A stretch of DNA of 64,000 bases from Streptococcus sp. 1643 (lineage in GTDB: Bacteria > Bacillota > Bacilli > Lactobacillales > Streptococcaceae), in contig NZ_CP040231.1 in assembly GCF_006228325.1 (NCBI RefSeq), forward strand, positions 1,313,001 through 1,377,000. Reading direction: 5' to 3'. The position numbers and the translations under genes are program-made. Of the stretch, positions 53,661 through 63,549 are shown one piece after another. Each line of letters starts with the position of its first letter. The stretch's first letter is position 1. The notes under the pieces are model-generated. The model searched no databases, had not been told where the DNA came from, and saw only the letters and a program-made list of their open reading frames with translations.

Positions 53661-54120
53661 ATTTTATCTTCTTGACGCTCTGAAAGACTACAAATCCCAC
53701 AACCATCCCCAAGGTGTTTTGCAGGAAGTTTGGAAGAATTTCTGGTAAGGCTGCTGACCAGCCATTCATTAGAGTTGAGCCCAGAGCATAGCCACTTACC
53801 ATGACGATAGTCGCCAAGACAAGGCCGAGCCATTGCCATTTGCCTTTAAAACCTGCAAAAAATCCTTGCAAGCCATGGTTTACCAAGCTGAAGAACATCC
53901 ACTGTGGATAGCCTGATAAGAGGTCAATCAAGAAACCTGCTAGTCCTCCAACGACGGCCCCTTCTTTACTGCCAAAGTAAAAGGCAGTAAAGAAAATACC
54001 TGCATCCAAGAGAGTCAATATTCCTGTTGCCGTTCCAATTTTCAAGTAATAACCTAGAACTACTGAAAGAGCGGTTAAAAGGGATACAAGGGCGATTTTA
54101 GTTGTTTTGGTTTGCTTCAT
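53659..54120 (-). CDS. ECF transporter S component, probably pyridoxine-type (PdxU-like)
   Basis: A 153-residue membrane protein with about five helices, in the S-component pattern: [25 protein letters not shown], then the conserved GILTLLDAGIFFTAFYFGSKEGAVVGGLAGFLIDLL. It overlaps the kinase gene upstream by 23 bp. Co-transcription with a pyridoxine/HMP kinase points to vitamin B6 or a pyrimidine as substrate, used with the shared ECF module. No riboswitch is seen for it, which favours B6 over thiamin. Confidence 0.8.
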   Translation of the reverse strand: MKQTKTTKIALVSLLTALSVVLGYYLKIGTATGILTLLDAGIFFTAFYFGSKEGAVVGGLAGFLIDLLSGYPQWMFFSLVNHGLQGFFAGFKGKWQWLGLVLATIVMVSGYALGSTLMNGWSAALPEILPNFLQNTLGMVVGFVVFQSVKKIK

Positions 54121-54871
54121 ATTGTCTTACTCCATATTGATCTGCTTGTGCAATAGCACGGTAAACGAAAGCTTTAGAACTCTCTACTGCTGGTAAAAGT
54201 TCATCACCTTTAACCAAGTGACTGGCGATGCTTGAGGCAAAGGTACAACCTGCACCAGCATTTTGGCCTTGAATGACTGGGTTTTCTAGGACAGTGAAAG
54301 TTTGTCCATCATAAAAGACATCTACAGCCTTGTCCTGACTGAGGCGATTGCCTCCCTTGATAATAATTGCTGGCGCTCCTAAATCATGCAATTTCTGCGC
54401 TACAGCTTTCATATCTTCCAAGGTTCTAATTTCCTGACCAGCCAATAATTCTGCTTCAGGGAGATTAGGCGTAATCACGCTAACATGAGGGAAAAAACGA
54501 ATCAACTCTTGACAGAGTTCACTGACTGCCACATCGTGCGTTTCCTTGCAGACCAAGACGGGGTCCAATACCACCGGCACTCCAGGACGTTGCTTGATAA
54601 AGTCCAGTGCCTTCTCAGCCACACTGACAGTAGGAAGAAGGCCAATCTTAATCCCTGCAAACTCGACATCACGCAAGCTGTTCAACTCATGTTGAAAAAT
54701 AGTATCATCCGGAGGGAAGACTTCAAAGCCCTTTTCGGTCAAGGCCGTCAAACAAGTGACAGCTACAAAGCCATGCAAGCCGTTCAAGGTATAGGTAGCC
54801 AAATCAGCTGACAAACCACCACCACTAAAAATATCATTCCCAGAAAGGGCTAAAATGCGATTATTCTTCAT
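54098..54871 (-). CDS. pdxK: Pyridoxine/HMP-type kinase
   Basis: A 257-residue ThiD/PdxK-like ribokinase-fold kinase. The start [24 protein letters not shown] binds substrate, and the anion hole is in [19 protein letters not shown] near residue 210. The [10 protein letters not shown] variation from the standard GxDPSGGAG of ThiD and the coupling with a vitamin-like ECF S component favour a pyridoxal/pyridoxine kinase. Its start overlaps truA by 11 bp. The separate riboswitch-linked thiD at 1.0 kb makes HMP phosphorylation a less likely main role. Confidence 0.82.
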   Translation of the reverse strand: MKNNRILALSGNDIFSGGGLSADLATYTLNGLHGFVAVTCLTALTEKGFEVFPPDDTIFQHELNSLRDVEFAGIKIGLLPTVSVAEKALDFIKQRPGVPVVLDPVLVCKETHDVAVSELCQELIRFFPHVSVITPNLPEAELLAGQEIRTLEDMKAVAQKLHDLGAPAIIIKGGNRLSQDKAVDVFYDGQTFTVLENPVIQGQNAGAGCTFASSIASHLVKGDELLPAVESSKAFVYRAIAQADQYGVRQYEANQNN

Positions 54872-55610
54872 AACGAATCTCCTTTAAATACAAGCCATTC
54901 GGTGCTGCTGTTGGACCTGCAAGCTGTCTGTCTTTTTTTTCCAAGATCAAGTCAATCTGCTCAACTGGCATTCGATTATTTCCGATTTTGAGCAGCGTCC
55001 CCACCATATTGCGAATCTGCTTATACAAGAAGCCATTTCCTGAAAAGGTAAAGGTCAAAAACTGCCCTGTCTCATCGACTGTTAAACTGGCTTCTGTAAT
55101 AGTTCGAACCTTGTCCTCTACACTGGTTCCAGATGCTGTAAAACCGGTGAAATCATGAGTTCCCTCTAGCTTTTTGATTGCCATCTGCATCCGCTCTACA
55201 TCAAGCGGATAGGGAAAGTGAGTAGCGTAGTGACGACGCATAGGATTTTTGGGACGTCCTCTATCCACGATAAACTCATAGGTCTTGCTGTGTTTGGCAT
55301 AACGGCAATGAAAATCATCTGCCACAATCTCAATCGAAATCACATCGATATCTTCTGGAGATTGGGTATCCAGAGCAAAACGGAGTTTTTCCTCATCCAT
55401 CTGATAGGGCAGATCAAAATGAATGACCTGTCCCAGAGCATGGACCCCACTATCCGTCCTACCAGCACCGTGAACAGTGATGGCTTGCCCCTTATTCAAT
55501 CTCGTTAAGGTTTTTTCGATTTCCTCTTGAACGCTCCGCACATGAGGCTGGCGCTGAAAACCAGCAAAGGCAAAACCATCATAAGAAATAGTTGCTTTAT
55601 ATCTTGTCAT
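54861..55610 (-). CDS. truA: tRNA pseudouridine synthase A
   Basis: A 249-residue enzyme that makes pseudouridine at positions 38-40 of tRNA anticodon stems. The catalytic Asp is in [19 protein letters not shown] near residue 53, and the C-terminal segment [17 protein letters not shown] is conserved. I chose the ATG at 55610 by family start; an in-frame start at 55646 lies in the -35 region. It is the first gene of the operon with pdxK and the PdxU-like gene. Confidence 0.93.
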   Translation of the reverse strand: MTRYKATISYDGFAFAGFQRQPHVRSVQEEIEKTLTRLNKGQAITVHGAGRTDSGVHALGQVIHFDLPYQMDEEKLRFALDTQSPEDIDVISIEIVADDFHCRYAKHSKTYEFIVDRGRPKNPMRRHYATHFPYPLDVERMQMAIKKLEGTHDFTGFTASGTSVEDKVRTITEASLTVDETGQFLTFTFSGNGFLYKQIRNMVGTLLKIGNNRMPVEQIDLILEKKDRQLAGPTAAPNGLYLKEIRYEE

Positions 55611-55617
55611 AACTTCT

Positions 55618-55646
55618 ATTTTATCAGGAAATAAAAGTGTAAACAA
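55618..55646 (-). promoter_or_regulatory. Promoter of truA-pdxK-pdxU
   Basis: On the minus strand TTGTTT and TAAAAT are 17 bp apart; the ATG follows 7 bases after the -10, so little or no leader is predicted. Confidence 0.7.
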
Positions 55647-55686
55647 GTTTAAAAACTAATAATTGTCTGGGTACAAAATTCCTAAA

Positions 55687-55714
55687 AAGAAAAACTTAGG
55701 AAATTAATCCTAAG
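55687..55714 (-). terminator. Terminator overlapping the MFS gene stop
   Basis: On the minus strand CTTAGGA-TTAAT-TTCCTAAG is followed by TTTTTC; the stem includes the stop codon region. Confidence 0.8.
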
Positions 55715-56861
55715 CTCTCTTTTGAAGTGCGTACATAACAAAGATAGAAGTGACAATCAACCAGCAGCCTAGAATGGTGAAGACCAACATACCGTTTTGA
55801 GTCACCAAACCAATCGCTCCAAGAATGAAAGGTGTCGTGAAGGCTCCAAAGCTACATCCTAGCACTGCAAAAGATGTTGCCTGATTAAGGAGCTTGGCTG
55901 GGATTCTTTCAGAAAGAAGCTGAAAGACAGTGGTCAAGGCCACACTGTAAGAAAAACCTGCCACAACACTTCCAACTACCATCACACCCAATGACGGAGA
56001 CAAGGCAATCACAATCTGCCCCAATCCAAAGGTGATACCTGACCAAAGGAGCAACCTTTCTTTAAACAGAGAGATAAAGAAAGAAAAACTCACACCTGCC
56101 AAGATACCAATCAACTGCATGATACTTAAAACCAAGCTCGATAACTGGGCATCCCCTAGACCTCTTTCCACCATCAGACTAGGAATACGAATAGTGATAG
56201 CTGTATTGGTGCAGACAACAACTGCTGCTTCGACAGCCAATAGAAAAATCAAGCTTTTCATCTGTCCTGTCAAACGAGTCGTTTCGGCCTCTTTTTTCTT
56301 TGTTTCTTTCTTTTCTTTCCCATAAGGGACAAAGAGCAGATAAAGGATCAATACTAAAAATCCCGCACTGTAGGCCAAGAAGGTCACTGTCCATCCCAAG
56401 GATAAGAGTTGACCGACCACTAGAGTCAAAATCGATGCCCCGACAACTTCTGCTGACCCGCGAAGACCCAACATCTGAATCCGTGTCTTTCCATGATAGC
56501 GTTCGCTGATGATAGAAATAGCCTTGGCATTGATCATCCCAACACCCAAGCCAAATAAAATCCGCATCGCAAAGACAAAGTTGTATTCCTGATACCAGAA
56601 AGGGGCTGTTCCTCCTATAGAGAGGATGAGAAGCCCTAGACTAATCTGAAGACGCTCAGGAAATAACCGCTCCAAAAACCCATTTAAAACCAGCATAATC
56701 ATGATTCCAAAAGAAGGAAGACTGACCAGGAGCTCGATTTGTTCTTTGGGGTATCCTTGATAGTAGTCAAACATGGCTGGCAGAGCACTTGAGATGGAGA
56801 AGGAGGTAATCAAAACGAGGGAGAGGGCCAAAATACTAGCCCGTTCTAAATATTGTTTCAT
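55710..56861 (-). CDS. Major facilitator superfamily transporter
   Basis: A 383-residue carrier with about 12 helices. The loop MINAKAISIISERYHGKTRIQMLGLRGSAEVVG is the MFS motif between helices 4-6. I chose the ATG at 56861; the frame extends to 56933 but the extra part has no ribosome-binding site and is not hydrophobic in the right place. The predicted substrate class is unclear; drug:H+ or cyanate/purine-type exporters are alternatives. Confidence 0.82.
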   Translation of the reverse strand: MKQYLERASILALSLVLITSFSISSALPAMFDYYQGYPKEQIELLVSLPSFGIMIMLVLNGFLERLFPERLQISLGLLILSIGGTAPFWYQEYNFVFAMRILFGLGVGMINAKAISIISERYHGKTRIQMLGLRGSAEVVGASILTLVVGQLLSLGWTVTFLAYSAGFLVLILYLLFVPYGKEKKETKKKEAETTRLTGQMKSLIFLLAVEAAVVVCTNTAITIRIPSLMVERGLGDAQLSSLVLSIMQLIGILAGVSFSFFISLFKERLLLWSGITFGLGQIVIALSPSLGVMVVGSVVAGFSYSVALTTVFQLLSERIPAKLLNQATSFAVLGCSFGAFTTPFILGAIGLVTQNGMLVFTILGCWLIVTSIFVMYALQKRA

Positions 56862-56973
56862 GAATTTTCTTTCTGTATATTTCTCACTGTTGATCCTTTT
56901 AAAAGGAAGATGGCAAGAAAAGAAGGAGCCCAATTGAACTAGAGACTCCGTCCTAACTTTCCTAATAGGAAGA

Positions 56974-57597
56974 CTATTTTCGCTTGATTTGCTTGATCAG
57001 ATAGAAGATGAAGCCTGCAACCATATACGCCGCAAAAATGATCAAACACCATTTGATAACCACGTCCCAACCCTTGTTCACATTTAAAAAGAAATAAGGG
57101 AAGGGATTGTCCTTGGAATTCGGAATATTGAGTTTTAAGACCAAGCCATTAAACAAGGCAAAAATCATATAAACCAAGGGCAAGATAGTCCACAAGACTG
57201 GATCCCAGATCTTGTATTGACCCCGTTTATCAAAGAAAAGGGTGTCGGCTAAAAACCAGAGTGGAACGATATAGTGGCAAAGGAAATTTTCCACACGGTA
57301 AAAGTCTGTCGCAATCGGAGCAAGCATAAAATGGTAAATCACACAGGTAATCATGATACTCATGGTAACACCACCCTTGAGACGAAGCAAGGTCGGACTT
57401 TGCCAATTTTCATCTGAACGGCTCATCACACGGAGCAGATAACCCGTGAAAATCGTTACCAAAAGATTGGACAACACTGTGTAGTAAAGGAGCATACCAA
57501 AGCCACCGTGCTTGGTAATCTCCAAATAAACTCCTGTAAATGCCGCTAAGAACAAGAGGACACGACTATAAAAGATAAATTTATAATTCAGTTTCAT
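56974..57597 (-). CDS. Pr6Pr family membrane protein
   Basis: A 207-residue protein with six helices, starting KLNYKFIFYSRVLLFLAAFTGVYLE. The pattern NFLCHYIVPLWFLADTLFFDKRG with conserved His and aromatic residues is typical of the family called Pr6Pr. It follows the PhnA gene by 2 bp on the same strand, so the two may be co-transcribed. The function is unknown. Confidence 0.78.
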   Translation of the reverse strand: MKLNYKFIFYSRVLLFLAAFTGVYLEITKHGGFGMLLYYTVLSNLLVTIFTGYLLRVMSRSDENWQSPTLLRLKGGVTMSIMITCVIYHFMLAPIATDFYRVENFLCHYIVPLWFLADTLFFDKRGQYKIWDPVLWTILPLVYMIFALFNGLVLKLNIPNSKDNPFPYFFLNVNKGWDVVIKWCLIIFAAYMVAGFIFYLIKQIKRK

Positions 57598-57599
57598 GG

Positions 57600-57938
57600 C
57601 TAGATTTTCTTAACAAATTCTGACTTGAGTTTCATAGCTCCAAAACCATCAATCTTACAGTCGATGTTGTGGTCACCTTCTACGATACGGATATTTTTAA
57701 CGCGAGTTCCTTGTTTCAAATCCTTTGGCGCACCTTTTACTTTCAAGTCCTTGATTAAGGTTACAGTATCGCCGTCAGCCAATTTATTTCCATTGGCATC
57801 GATAGCAACAACACCTTCTTCTACTTCTGCAACTTCTGCAGGATTCCACTCATAGGCACACTCTGGGCAGACCAAGAGACTTCCGTCTTCGTAGACATAT
57901 TCTGAATTACATTTTGGGCAATTTGGTAAGTTGTTCAT
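57600..57938 (-). CDS. phnA: PhnA-type zinc ribbon protein
   Basis: A 112-residue cytoplasmic protein. The N-terminal zinc ribbon has [25 protein letters not shown], and the C-terminal PhnA domain includes [30 protein letters not shown] and ends [16 protein letters not shown]. Despite its name the family is not required for phosphonate use; its role is unclear. The start has an AAGGAGG site. Confidence 0.9.
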   Translation of the reverse strand: MNNLPNCPKCNSEYVYEDGSLLVCPECAYEWNPAEVAEVEEGVVAIDANGNKLADGDTVTLIKDLKVKGAPKDLKQGTRVKNIRIVEGDHNIDCKIDGFGAMKLKSEFVKKI

Positions 57939-58046
57939 AAGTCCTCCTTAAACTAACAATTATTCTTTAAAATTCATATGTTATTGAACAGCAACTATTA
58001 TACCGTAAAATCCTACTTTTGACAATGTGTCCTAAGTCCAGCAAAC

Positions 58047-58085
58047 AAAAAAATCATGCAACTGTTTACAGTTACATGACTTTTA
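58047..58085 (-). terminator. Terminator of dpr
   Basis: On the minus strand TCATGTAACTG-TAAA-CAGTTGCATGA is followed by seven Ts. Confidence 0.9.
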
Positions 58086-58147
58086 AAAGATGATTGGTCA
58101 TGGGCACTTATCAAGCACCTCATGATAAAAGGGGTAGCAACTATATT

Positions 58148-58666
58148 TTACAAACCAGGAGCTTGTCCAAGTTCTGCTGCAAGCATCCAAACTGTTTTCT
58201 CAAGTTCAGCCTTAGCACCAACAAAGATATCGTTTGTAACATCATCGCCTTCTTCATCAGTCACATCCAAAGCATTTTGGAAAAGAGCGATGAGGTAGCG
58301 ATAAATCGCTAGAACACGTTCCAAGCTTTCTTCAACGTTACGGAATTCTCCTTCTTCTTCTTCGATTTCACTGTGTTGAAGGAATTCTGTCAAAGTTGAG
58401 TAAGGTTTGCCGCCAAGGGTGATCAAACGTTCGCTGATTTCGTCAAGATAGCCATCAAGGCTGTCCATGTATTCATCCATTTTTGGATGCCATACGAGGA
58501 AACCACGACCACGCATATACCAGTGAACTTGGTGAAGGGCAATGTGAGCCACATACAAGTCTGCTACTGCTTGGTTCAATACTTCCTTTGTTTTTGCCAA
58601 TGCTACTGGCGCTGTTTTAGATAATGTTGTTACGTCTTTTACTGCTTCTTTTTTCAATTCAACCAT
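58148..58666 (-). CDS. dpr: Dps-like peroxide resistance protein Dpr
   Basis: A 172-residue ferritin-like protein that stores iron as a 12-mer and protects DNA from peroxide chemistry. The ferroxidase residues are spread over [37 protein letters not shown], with the paired His and Asp/Glu of Dps proteins. The start is the ATG at 58666, with GAGGTGATCAAT upstream; an in-frame GTG at 58675 lies in that site. It fits a catalase-negative, peroxide-producing streptococcus that has LctO. Confidence 0.94.
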   Translation of the reverse strand: MVELKKEAVKDVTTLSKTAPVALAKTKEVLNQAVADLYVAHIALHQVHWYMRGRGFLVWHPKMDEYMDSLDGYLDEISERLITLGGKPYSTLTEFLQHSEIEEEEGEFRNVEESLERVLAIYRYLIALFQNALDVTDEEGDDVTNDIFVGAKAELEKTVWMLAAELGQAPGL

Positions 58667-58812
58667 ATTGATCACCTCATAATATTATTTTTGCAACCAT
58701 ATTTATTGATTACTATCTCAGTATACTACTCCTAGTAGACAAAAGCAAGAAAATTAACCCATATTAAAAAAGTTGTAATTGACTGATAATTTAAGAAAAA
58801 TATACAGTCTTT

Positions 58813-58841
58813 AAAAAAAAGACAGTCTTAGCAGACTGTCT
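58813..58841 (-). terminator. Terminator of tpiA
   Basis: On the minus strand GACAGTCT-GCTA-AGACTGTC is followed by a run of Ts. Confidence 0.9.
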
Positions 58842-58854
58842 GGAATAACTGAGA

Positions 58855-59613
58855 TTATTTTACAAAATCAAGCAATGCCAAGAAGCTTTCAGCTTCAAGT
58901 GACGCACCACCAACAAGGGCACCGTCAACGTCTGGGCAAGCCATGTATGAAGCAACGTTTTCAGGTTTAACAGAACCACCGTATTGAACACGAACTTTGT
59001 CCGCAACTTCTTGACCAAAGTCTGCAGCTACAACGTCACGAACGACTTTACACATTTTTTGTGCATCGTCTTGTGAAGCTGATTTACCAGTACCGATAGC
59101 CCAGATTGGCTCATAAGCGATAACGGATGCAGCAACTTGTTCAGCTGTCAATCCAGCCAATGCAGCAGATACTTGAGCACCTACGAATTCAGCAGCTTTA
59201 CCAGCTTCGTAAGTTTCAAGTGACTCACCACAACAGATGATTGGAAGCATACCGTTTGCAAAGATTGCTTTTGCTTTTTTGTTGATATCTTCGTCAGTTT
59301 CATGGAAGTAGTCACGACGTTCTGAGTGACCGATAACAACGTAGTCAGTACCGATTTCTTTCAAAACTTGTGGGCTAGTTTCACCAGTGAAAGCACCTGC
59401 ATTTTCAAAGTAGCAGTTTTGAGCAGCAACTTTAAGGTTAGTTCCTTTAGCAGCAGCAAGAACAGTTGTCAAGTCAAGTGCAGGAACTGCGATACCTGCT
59501 TCAACAAGGTCTGATGAAGGAAGTTTTGATGCAACGGCTTCAACGAATGCTTTTGCTTCTTCTGGATTTTTGTTCATTTTCCAGTTACCAGCGATAAATG
59601 GTTTACGTGACAT
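58855..59613 (-). CDS. tpiA: Triosephosphate isomerase
   Basis: A 252-residue TIM barrel that interconverts dihydroxyacetone phosphate and glyceraldehyde-3-phosphate. NWKMNK carries the Lys, GHSERR the catalytic His, and [11 protein letters not shown] the catalytic Glu. I chose the ATG at 59613, where [14 protein letters not shown] is the family start, with AGAGG 7 bases upstream. The frame runs on to 59676 without support. The biased codons fit a highly expressed gene. Confidence 0.97.
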   Translation of the reverse strand: MSRKPFIAGNWKMNKNPEEAKAFVEAVASKLPSSDLVEAGIAVPALDLTTVLAAAKGTNLKVAAQNCYFENAGAFTGETSPQVLKEIGTDYVVIGHSERRDYFHETDEDINKKAKAIFANGMLPIICCGESLETYEAGKAAEFVGAQVSAALAGLTAEQVAASVIAYEPIWAIGTGKSASQDDAQKMCKVVRDVVAADFGQEVADKVRVQYGGSVKPENVASYMACPDVDGALVGGASLEAESFLALLDFVK

Positions 59614-59709
59614 TTCACATACCTCTTTTTTCATTTTATTTTCTATTATTTTATCATATTTATAAGGAGCTTGCAAACCTTACTCTAATTTTCAAGATTT
59701 TTCAAGCGA

Positions 59710-60387
59710 CTAATCTTGCCACAAATTCATGGCATCGAGGAAATCAGCCGAAGCCTGAACTTGTTTGGGATTGTTGACTTCTCGCTCTGCTCGTTTGGCC
59801 TCTACCTGAGTCACAGACTGAATACCTTCATGGCGCCAGTTTCGTAGGATTGCCTGAATATATTTCCAGTTTGGCTTGCCATTGAGAACGGCCTCTCGGA
59901 GAGCTTCCTTGATCAAATCCGCCTTAACTCCGTCTTCTTTGACAGTCTTAGAAAGGTCTTCGATTTCAAATGGTGTTAATAAGCGTCCCAATTCCTGCTG
60001 AAAAGTTTCAACCAGATCCTTCAACTGATTCTGCGGGTTTGGGGCAGTTGCAGATGGAGTTTGTCTATCTAGCAAGCTATCCAAGCGTTCAAAAGCCAAA
60101 CTAGCATCAAAAATCAGCTCAATTTCCCCATTTAGTTCAATGGTCCGATATTGTAGCAAACCATTTTCTGTCAAATTCGAAATAGATTGGTTGACATCTG
60201 CCACCTCTTTCCCAATGATTTCAGCAATCTGACTAGGTGAAACATCTCCTAAGGCTGTGGTATTTTGTAAATAGAAAAATTGCCAGACCAAAAAATCTTC
60301 GCTGGAAGGAAAGAGTTCCTTAAAATGCAAGAGCAGGGCACTTGGCAAAACCAAGTTCCCTGATTTAAAAGCGTCAAAATATGTCAT
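59710..60387 (-). CDS. DnaD domain protein
   Basis: A 225-residue protein with an N-terminal winged-helix-like domain (about residues 1-100) and a C-terminal DnaB_2/DnaD domain (about 115-195), including TPFEIEDLSKTVKEDGVKADLIKEALREAVLNGKPNWKYIQAILRNWRHEGI. DnaD proteins help load the replicative helicase at the origin or restart sites. It follows metA by 8 bp and may be co-transcribed. Whether this is the primary DnaD cannot be told from the window. Confidence 0.87.
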   Translation of the reverse strand: MTYFDAFKSGNLVLPSALLLHFKELFPSSEDFLVWQFFYLQNTTALGDVSPSQIAEIIGKEVADVNQSISNLTENGLLQYRTIELNGEIELIFDASLAFERLDSLLDRQTPSATAPNPQNQLKDLVETFQQELGRLLTPFEIEDLSKTVKEDGVKADLIKEALREAVLNGKPNWKYIQAILRNWRHEGIQSVTQVEAKRAEREVNNPKQVQASADFLDAMNLWQD

Positions 60388-60395
60388 AATTCCTC

Positions 60396-61340
60396 TTATA
60401 GATATCCAAATGCAGCCGCATCATCCTCTACCTTTCTCCAGTCAAAAGGGGTTTCTTGATAAACTGCATAGTTTACCCAATTGCTGAAAAAGAGGGCGGC
60501 TGATGAAGACCAACAGAGACAGGGCGTCTCATTTACATCATCATTTTTAAAGTAGTTCTCTGGAATATGAGGATTGAGTCCCGCCTCATAATCACGAAAA
60601 TACTCTCTTGCCAAAGTGTCACGATCGTACTCCAAATGACCAAAACTATAAATCTCACGCAAATCTCGACTAGCTAGAATGGAAACCCCAACCTCAGGAC
60701 CTTCTGACAGAATCTCCAGATTGGTCTTGTTTAAGATTTCTTCTTTTAAAATCTCCGTATGACGAGAATGAGGAGCTACATAGCGATCATCAAAACCTCT
60801 AAAAAGAAGGTGCCCTTCTTTCAAGGTGTCCTGTGGATAAATGCCTGATAGTTTCCGATCCATCTGGTGCTTTTCAACGCCATAGCGAACATAAAGACCT
60901 GCTTGTGCTCCCCAACAGATATGGAGGGTTGAAAAAACATGCGTCTTGGACCATTCGATGACCTGTTTAAACTCCTCCCAGTAGTCCACCTCCTCAAAAG
61001 GCAAGTGCTCCACTGGAGCTCCTGTGATAATCATTCCATCAAAAAAGTCATCCTTGACCTCTGGAAAGGTCTTATAGAAGGTTTCCATATGTTCGGCACG
61101 AGTTGTCTTGGAACGATGTGTTTCCATATATAAGAAATCAATATCTAATTGCAAAGGGGTATTAGCCAAATGCCGTAAGAGTTGCGTTTCTGTTACCATT
61201 TTTTGAGGCATGAGATTTAAAATCAAAATCTTCAAGGGGCGAATATCCTGATGAGCGGCCCTTTGGTCATCCATAACAAAGATATTTTCTGTCCTTAAAA
61301 TCTCCACAGCTGGTAATTTCTTATCAATTCGAATCGGCAT
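60396..61340 (-). CDS. metA: Homoserine O-acyltransferase MetA
   Basis: A 314-residue enzyme that acylates homoserine as the first step of methionine synthesis. The nucleophile Cys is in [19 protein letters not shown] near residue 142; [14 protein letters not shown] and [10 protein letters not shown] segments close the chain. In Gram-positive bacteria MetA often uses acetyl-CoA rather than succinyl-CoA; the acyl donor is not fixed here. The promoter, with TTGAAA and TATAAT, overlaps a palindromic MET-box-like site, so methionine control by a MtaR/MetR-type regulator is likely. Confidence 0.93.
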   Translation of the reverse strand: MPIRIDKKLPAVEILRTENIFVMDDQRAAHQDIRPLKILILNLMPQKMVTETQLLRHLANTPLQLDIDFLYMETHRSKTTRAEHMETFYKTFPEVKDDFFDGMIITGAPVEHLPFEEVDYWEEFKQVIEWSKTHVFSTLHICWGAQAGLYVRYGVEKHQMDRKLSGIYPQDTLKEGHLLFRGFDDRYVAPHSRHTEILKEEILNKTNLEILSEGPEVGVSILASRDLREIYSFGHLEYDRDTLAREYFRDYEAGLNPHIPENYFKNDDVNETPCLCWSSSAALFFSNWVNYAVYQETPFDWRKVEDDAAAFGYL

Positions 61341-61420
61341 AATACCCTCCTAACAGTTCTCTATTTCGGGAATGATGTTGTCTGTGTGAAAGCAAAAACC
61401 TCCAAATACTTCTTCCCTTT

Positions 61421-61488
61421 ATTATACTGTATGAAGATATAGTTTTCAATTATAGTTTTTCTCTAACTAGCTATAGTTAATTTATATA
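61421..61488 (-). promoter_or_regulatory. metA promoter with two MET-box-like sites
   Basis: On the minus strand TTGAAA (61444-61449) and TATAAT (61421-61426) are 17 bp apart. TATAGTTTTCAATTATA (61438-61454) resembles the streptococcal MET box TATAGTTtnaaACTATA with two mismatches and overlaps the -35. A second, weaker site is at 61472-61488. Confidence 0.7.
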
Positions 61489-61500
61489 GCAGATGAAGAG

Positions 61501-61525
61501 AAAACAGCCCCAAGGACTGTTTTTC
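61501..61525 (-). terminator. Terminator of apt
   Basis: On the minus strand AACAGTCC-TTG-GGGCTGTT is followed by Ts. Confidence 0.8.
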
Positions 61526-61526
61526 A

Positions 61527-62039
61527 TTAATAATGCATAAGTACCTTGTAATCGTAATCTCCGATTTTTTCACGGCCTTTAAGCTCATCCAACTCAATCA
61601 AGAAAGCACAACCGGCTACAACTCCACCAAGTCTTTCAATCATCTCAATCGTTGCCTTGACAGTTCCACCTGTTGCCAAGAGATCATCTACGATGAGAAC
61701 ACGTTGACCTGGTTTGATGGCATCCGCATGCATGGTCAAGGTATCAATACCGTACTCTTTCTCATAATCAGCAGAAATGACTTCACGTGGCAATTTCCCT
61801 GGTTTACGAACGGGTGCAAAACCAATTCCCAACTCAAAAGCAACTGGGCAGCCAACAATAAATCCGCGAGCCTCTGGACCCACGATCATGTCGATTTTCT
61901 TATCGGTTGCATACTGAACGATTTCACGAACAGCGTAGCTATATGCATTTCCATCTGCCATCAAAGGGCTGATATCACGGAAGGTGATGCCTTCCTTAGG
62001 ATAATTTTCAATCGTTGCGATATAATCTTTTAAATTCAT
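61527..62039 (-). CDS. apt: Adenine phosphoribosyltransferase
   Basis: A 170-residue salvage enzyme that makes AMP from adenine and PRPP. The PRPP-binding motif is [13 protein letters not shown] near residue 122, and the nearby [19 protein letters not shown] holds the base site. Length and motifs are complete. It is separated from its neighbours by terminators and is probably transcribed alone. Confidence 0.95.
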   Translation of the reverse strand: MNLKDYIATIENYPKEGITFRDISPLMADGNAYSYAVREIVQYATDKKIDMIVGPEARGFIVGCPVAFELGIGFAPVRKPGKLPREVISADYEKEYGIDTLTMHADAIKPGQRVLIVDDLLATGGTVKATIEMIERLGGVVAGCAFLIELDELKGREKIGDYDYKVLMHY

Positions 62040-62171
62040 CTTTTTCTTTCTTTCAAAGTTTTTTACTCTCTATTATAGCACATTTTTTAAGAAAGAAAAA
62101 AGGAAAAGCACTATTCTATTGCTCCATCAGGCTATTAATGGAGTTATTTCCCCTGGTGTGAACTTATCATC

Positions 62172-62202
62172 AAAAAAACGAGCACATTCGTACTCGTTTT
62201 TA
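62172..62202 (-). terminator. Terminator of rplK-rplA
   Basis: On the minus strand AACGAGTAC-GAAT-GTGCTCGTT is followed by seven Ts. Confidence 0.92.
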
Positions 62203-62214
62203 AAAATCTGTTAA

Positions 62215-62904
62215 TTAAAGTGAGTTTACGTCAACCTTGATACCAACACCTTGAGTAGTTGTGATTGTCAAGTTTGTTACGTAAGTTCCTTTAGCTGTAG
62301 CTGGTTTTGCTTTTTGGATTGTTTCGTTGAAAGCTTTGAAGTTTTCAACCAATTTTTCAGCTTCAAATGATACTTTACCGATGATTGCTTGAACGTTACC
62401 TGCACGGTCTGCACGGTAAGTAATTTTACCACCTTTAGACTCTTCAACTGCTTTAGCAACATCCATTGTTACAGTACCAGTTTTAGGGTTTGGCATCAAG
62501 TTACGTGGTCCAAGGACACGTCCAAGACGTCCAACAAGAGCCATCATGTCAGGTGTAGCGATAACTACGTCGAAGTCCAACCAACCGTCGTTGATTTTTG
62601 CAACAAGGTCATCTTCACCAACAAAGTCTGCACCAGCAGCTTTTGCTTCTTCAGCTTTTGCACCACGTGCGAAAACAAGAACGCGTGAAGTTTTACCAGT
62701 ACCGTTTGGCAATACCATTGCTCCACGGATTTGTTGGTCAGCTTTTTTAACGTCGATGTTCAAGTTGTAAGCAACTTCTACAGTTGCGTCAAATTTTGCA
62801 AAGTTAGTTTCTTTTGCAAGTGCTACAGCTTCTTCTACACTGTATGCTTTTGTGCTGTCGATTTTCTCAAGAGCAGCACGAAGTTGTTTGCTTTTTTTAG
62901 CCAT
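62215..62904 (-). CDS. rplA: 50S ribosomal protein L1
   Basis: A 229-residue protein of the L1 stalk that binds 23S rRNA near the E site. The conserved [41 protein letters not shown] segment contacts RNA. It follows rplK by 97 bp; that gap contains an RNA motif like one upstream of rplK. L1 is the known translational repressor of its own operon. GGAGAATAG precedes the ATG. Confidence 0.97.
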
Positions 62905-62922
62905 TTTCTATTCTCCTTGTAA

Positions 62923-62949
62923 GTGGTTCAATCGATTTTCATCTCCCAC
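62923..62949 (-). promoter_or_regulatory. L1-type RNA motif between rplK and rplA
   Basis: On the minus strand GTGGGAGATGAAAATCGA continues to AACCAC, so GTGG pairs with CCAC and the internal GGGAGATGA resembles the L1-binding loop. Confidence 0.55.
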
Positions 62950-63001
62950 GTCACTTCTCGAAATGATGAAGTCTTGCGGGTTATATTGGGGGTGTTATTG
63001 A

Positions 63002-63427
63002 TTAGTCAACAACAGTGAATCCCATAGAACGAGCAGTACCTTCGATCATACGCATTGCAGACTCAATGTTTGCTGCGTTCAAATCTGGCATCTTAGTTTC
63101 TGCAATTTCTTGTACTTGTGCACGAGTAACTGTAGCAACTTTAGTTTTGTTAGGTGTACCTGATCCTTTTTCAACACCTGCAGCTTTTTTCAAAAGAACA
63201 GCAGCTGGTGGTGTTTTTGTAACGAAAGTAAATGATTTGTCTTCGTATACTGAGATAACAACTGGAATAATCATACCAGCTTGGTCAGCTGTACGAGCGT
63301 TGAACTCTTTTGTGAATCCCATGATGTTGATACCAGCTTGACCAAGAGCAGGTCCAACTGGTGGAGCTGGTGTAGCTTTACCAGCAGGGATTTGCAATTT
63401 TACAAGTTTTTCGACTTTTTTAGCCAT
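63002..63427 (-). CDS. rplK: 50S ribosomal protein L11
   Basis: A 141-residue ribosomal protein at the GTPase centre that binds 23S rRNA and is the target of thiopeptide antibiotics. The Pro-rich start [30 protein letters not shown] and the C-terminal domain [12 protein letters not shown] are complete. It is the first gene of rplK-rplA; GGAGG precedes the start. A GTGGGAGG motif lies in its leader. Confidence 0.97.
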   Translation of the reverse strand: MAKKVEKLVKLQIPAGKATPAPPVGPALGQAGINIMGFTKEFNARTADQAGMIIPVVISVYEDKSFTFVTKTPPAAVLLKKAAGVEKGSGTPNKTKVATVTRAQVQEIAETKMPDLNAANIESAMRMIEGTARSMGFTVVD

Positions 63428-63443
63428 TTTTAAATCCTCCTTT

Positions 63444-63480
63444 GTGGTTTTGGCGGTAATTAAAGATTTTTACCTCCCAC
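63444..63480 (-). promoter_or_regulatory. L1-type RNA motif in the rplK leader
   Basis: On the minus strand GTGGGAGGTAAAAATC continues to AAAACCAC, with GTGG/CCAC pairing as in the intercistronic copy. Confidence 0.55.
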
Positions 63481-63549
63481 AAGTATGCTTTACACATACT
63501 TTTCTATTATACACTATTTATCTAAAAATGCAAGAGAAAAATCACTTTT

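Noticed and set aside
61533..62033. A 166-codon plus-strand frame
   Set aside because: It lies wholly antisense to apt, which is intact and clearly coding.
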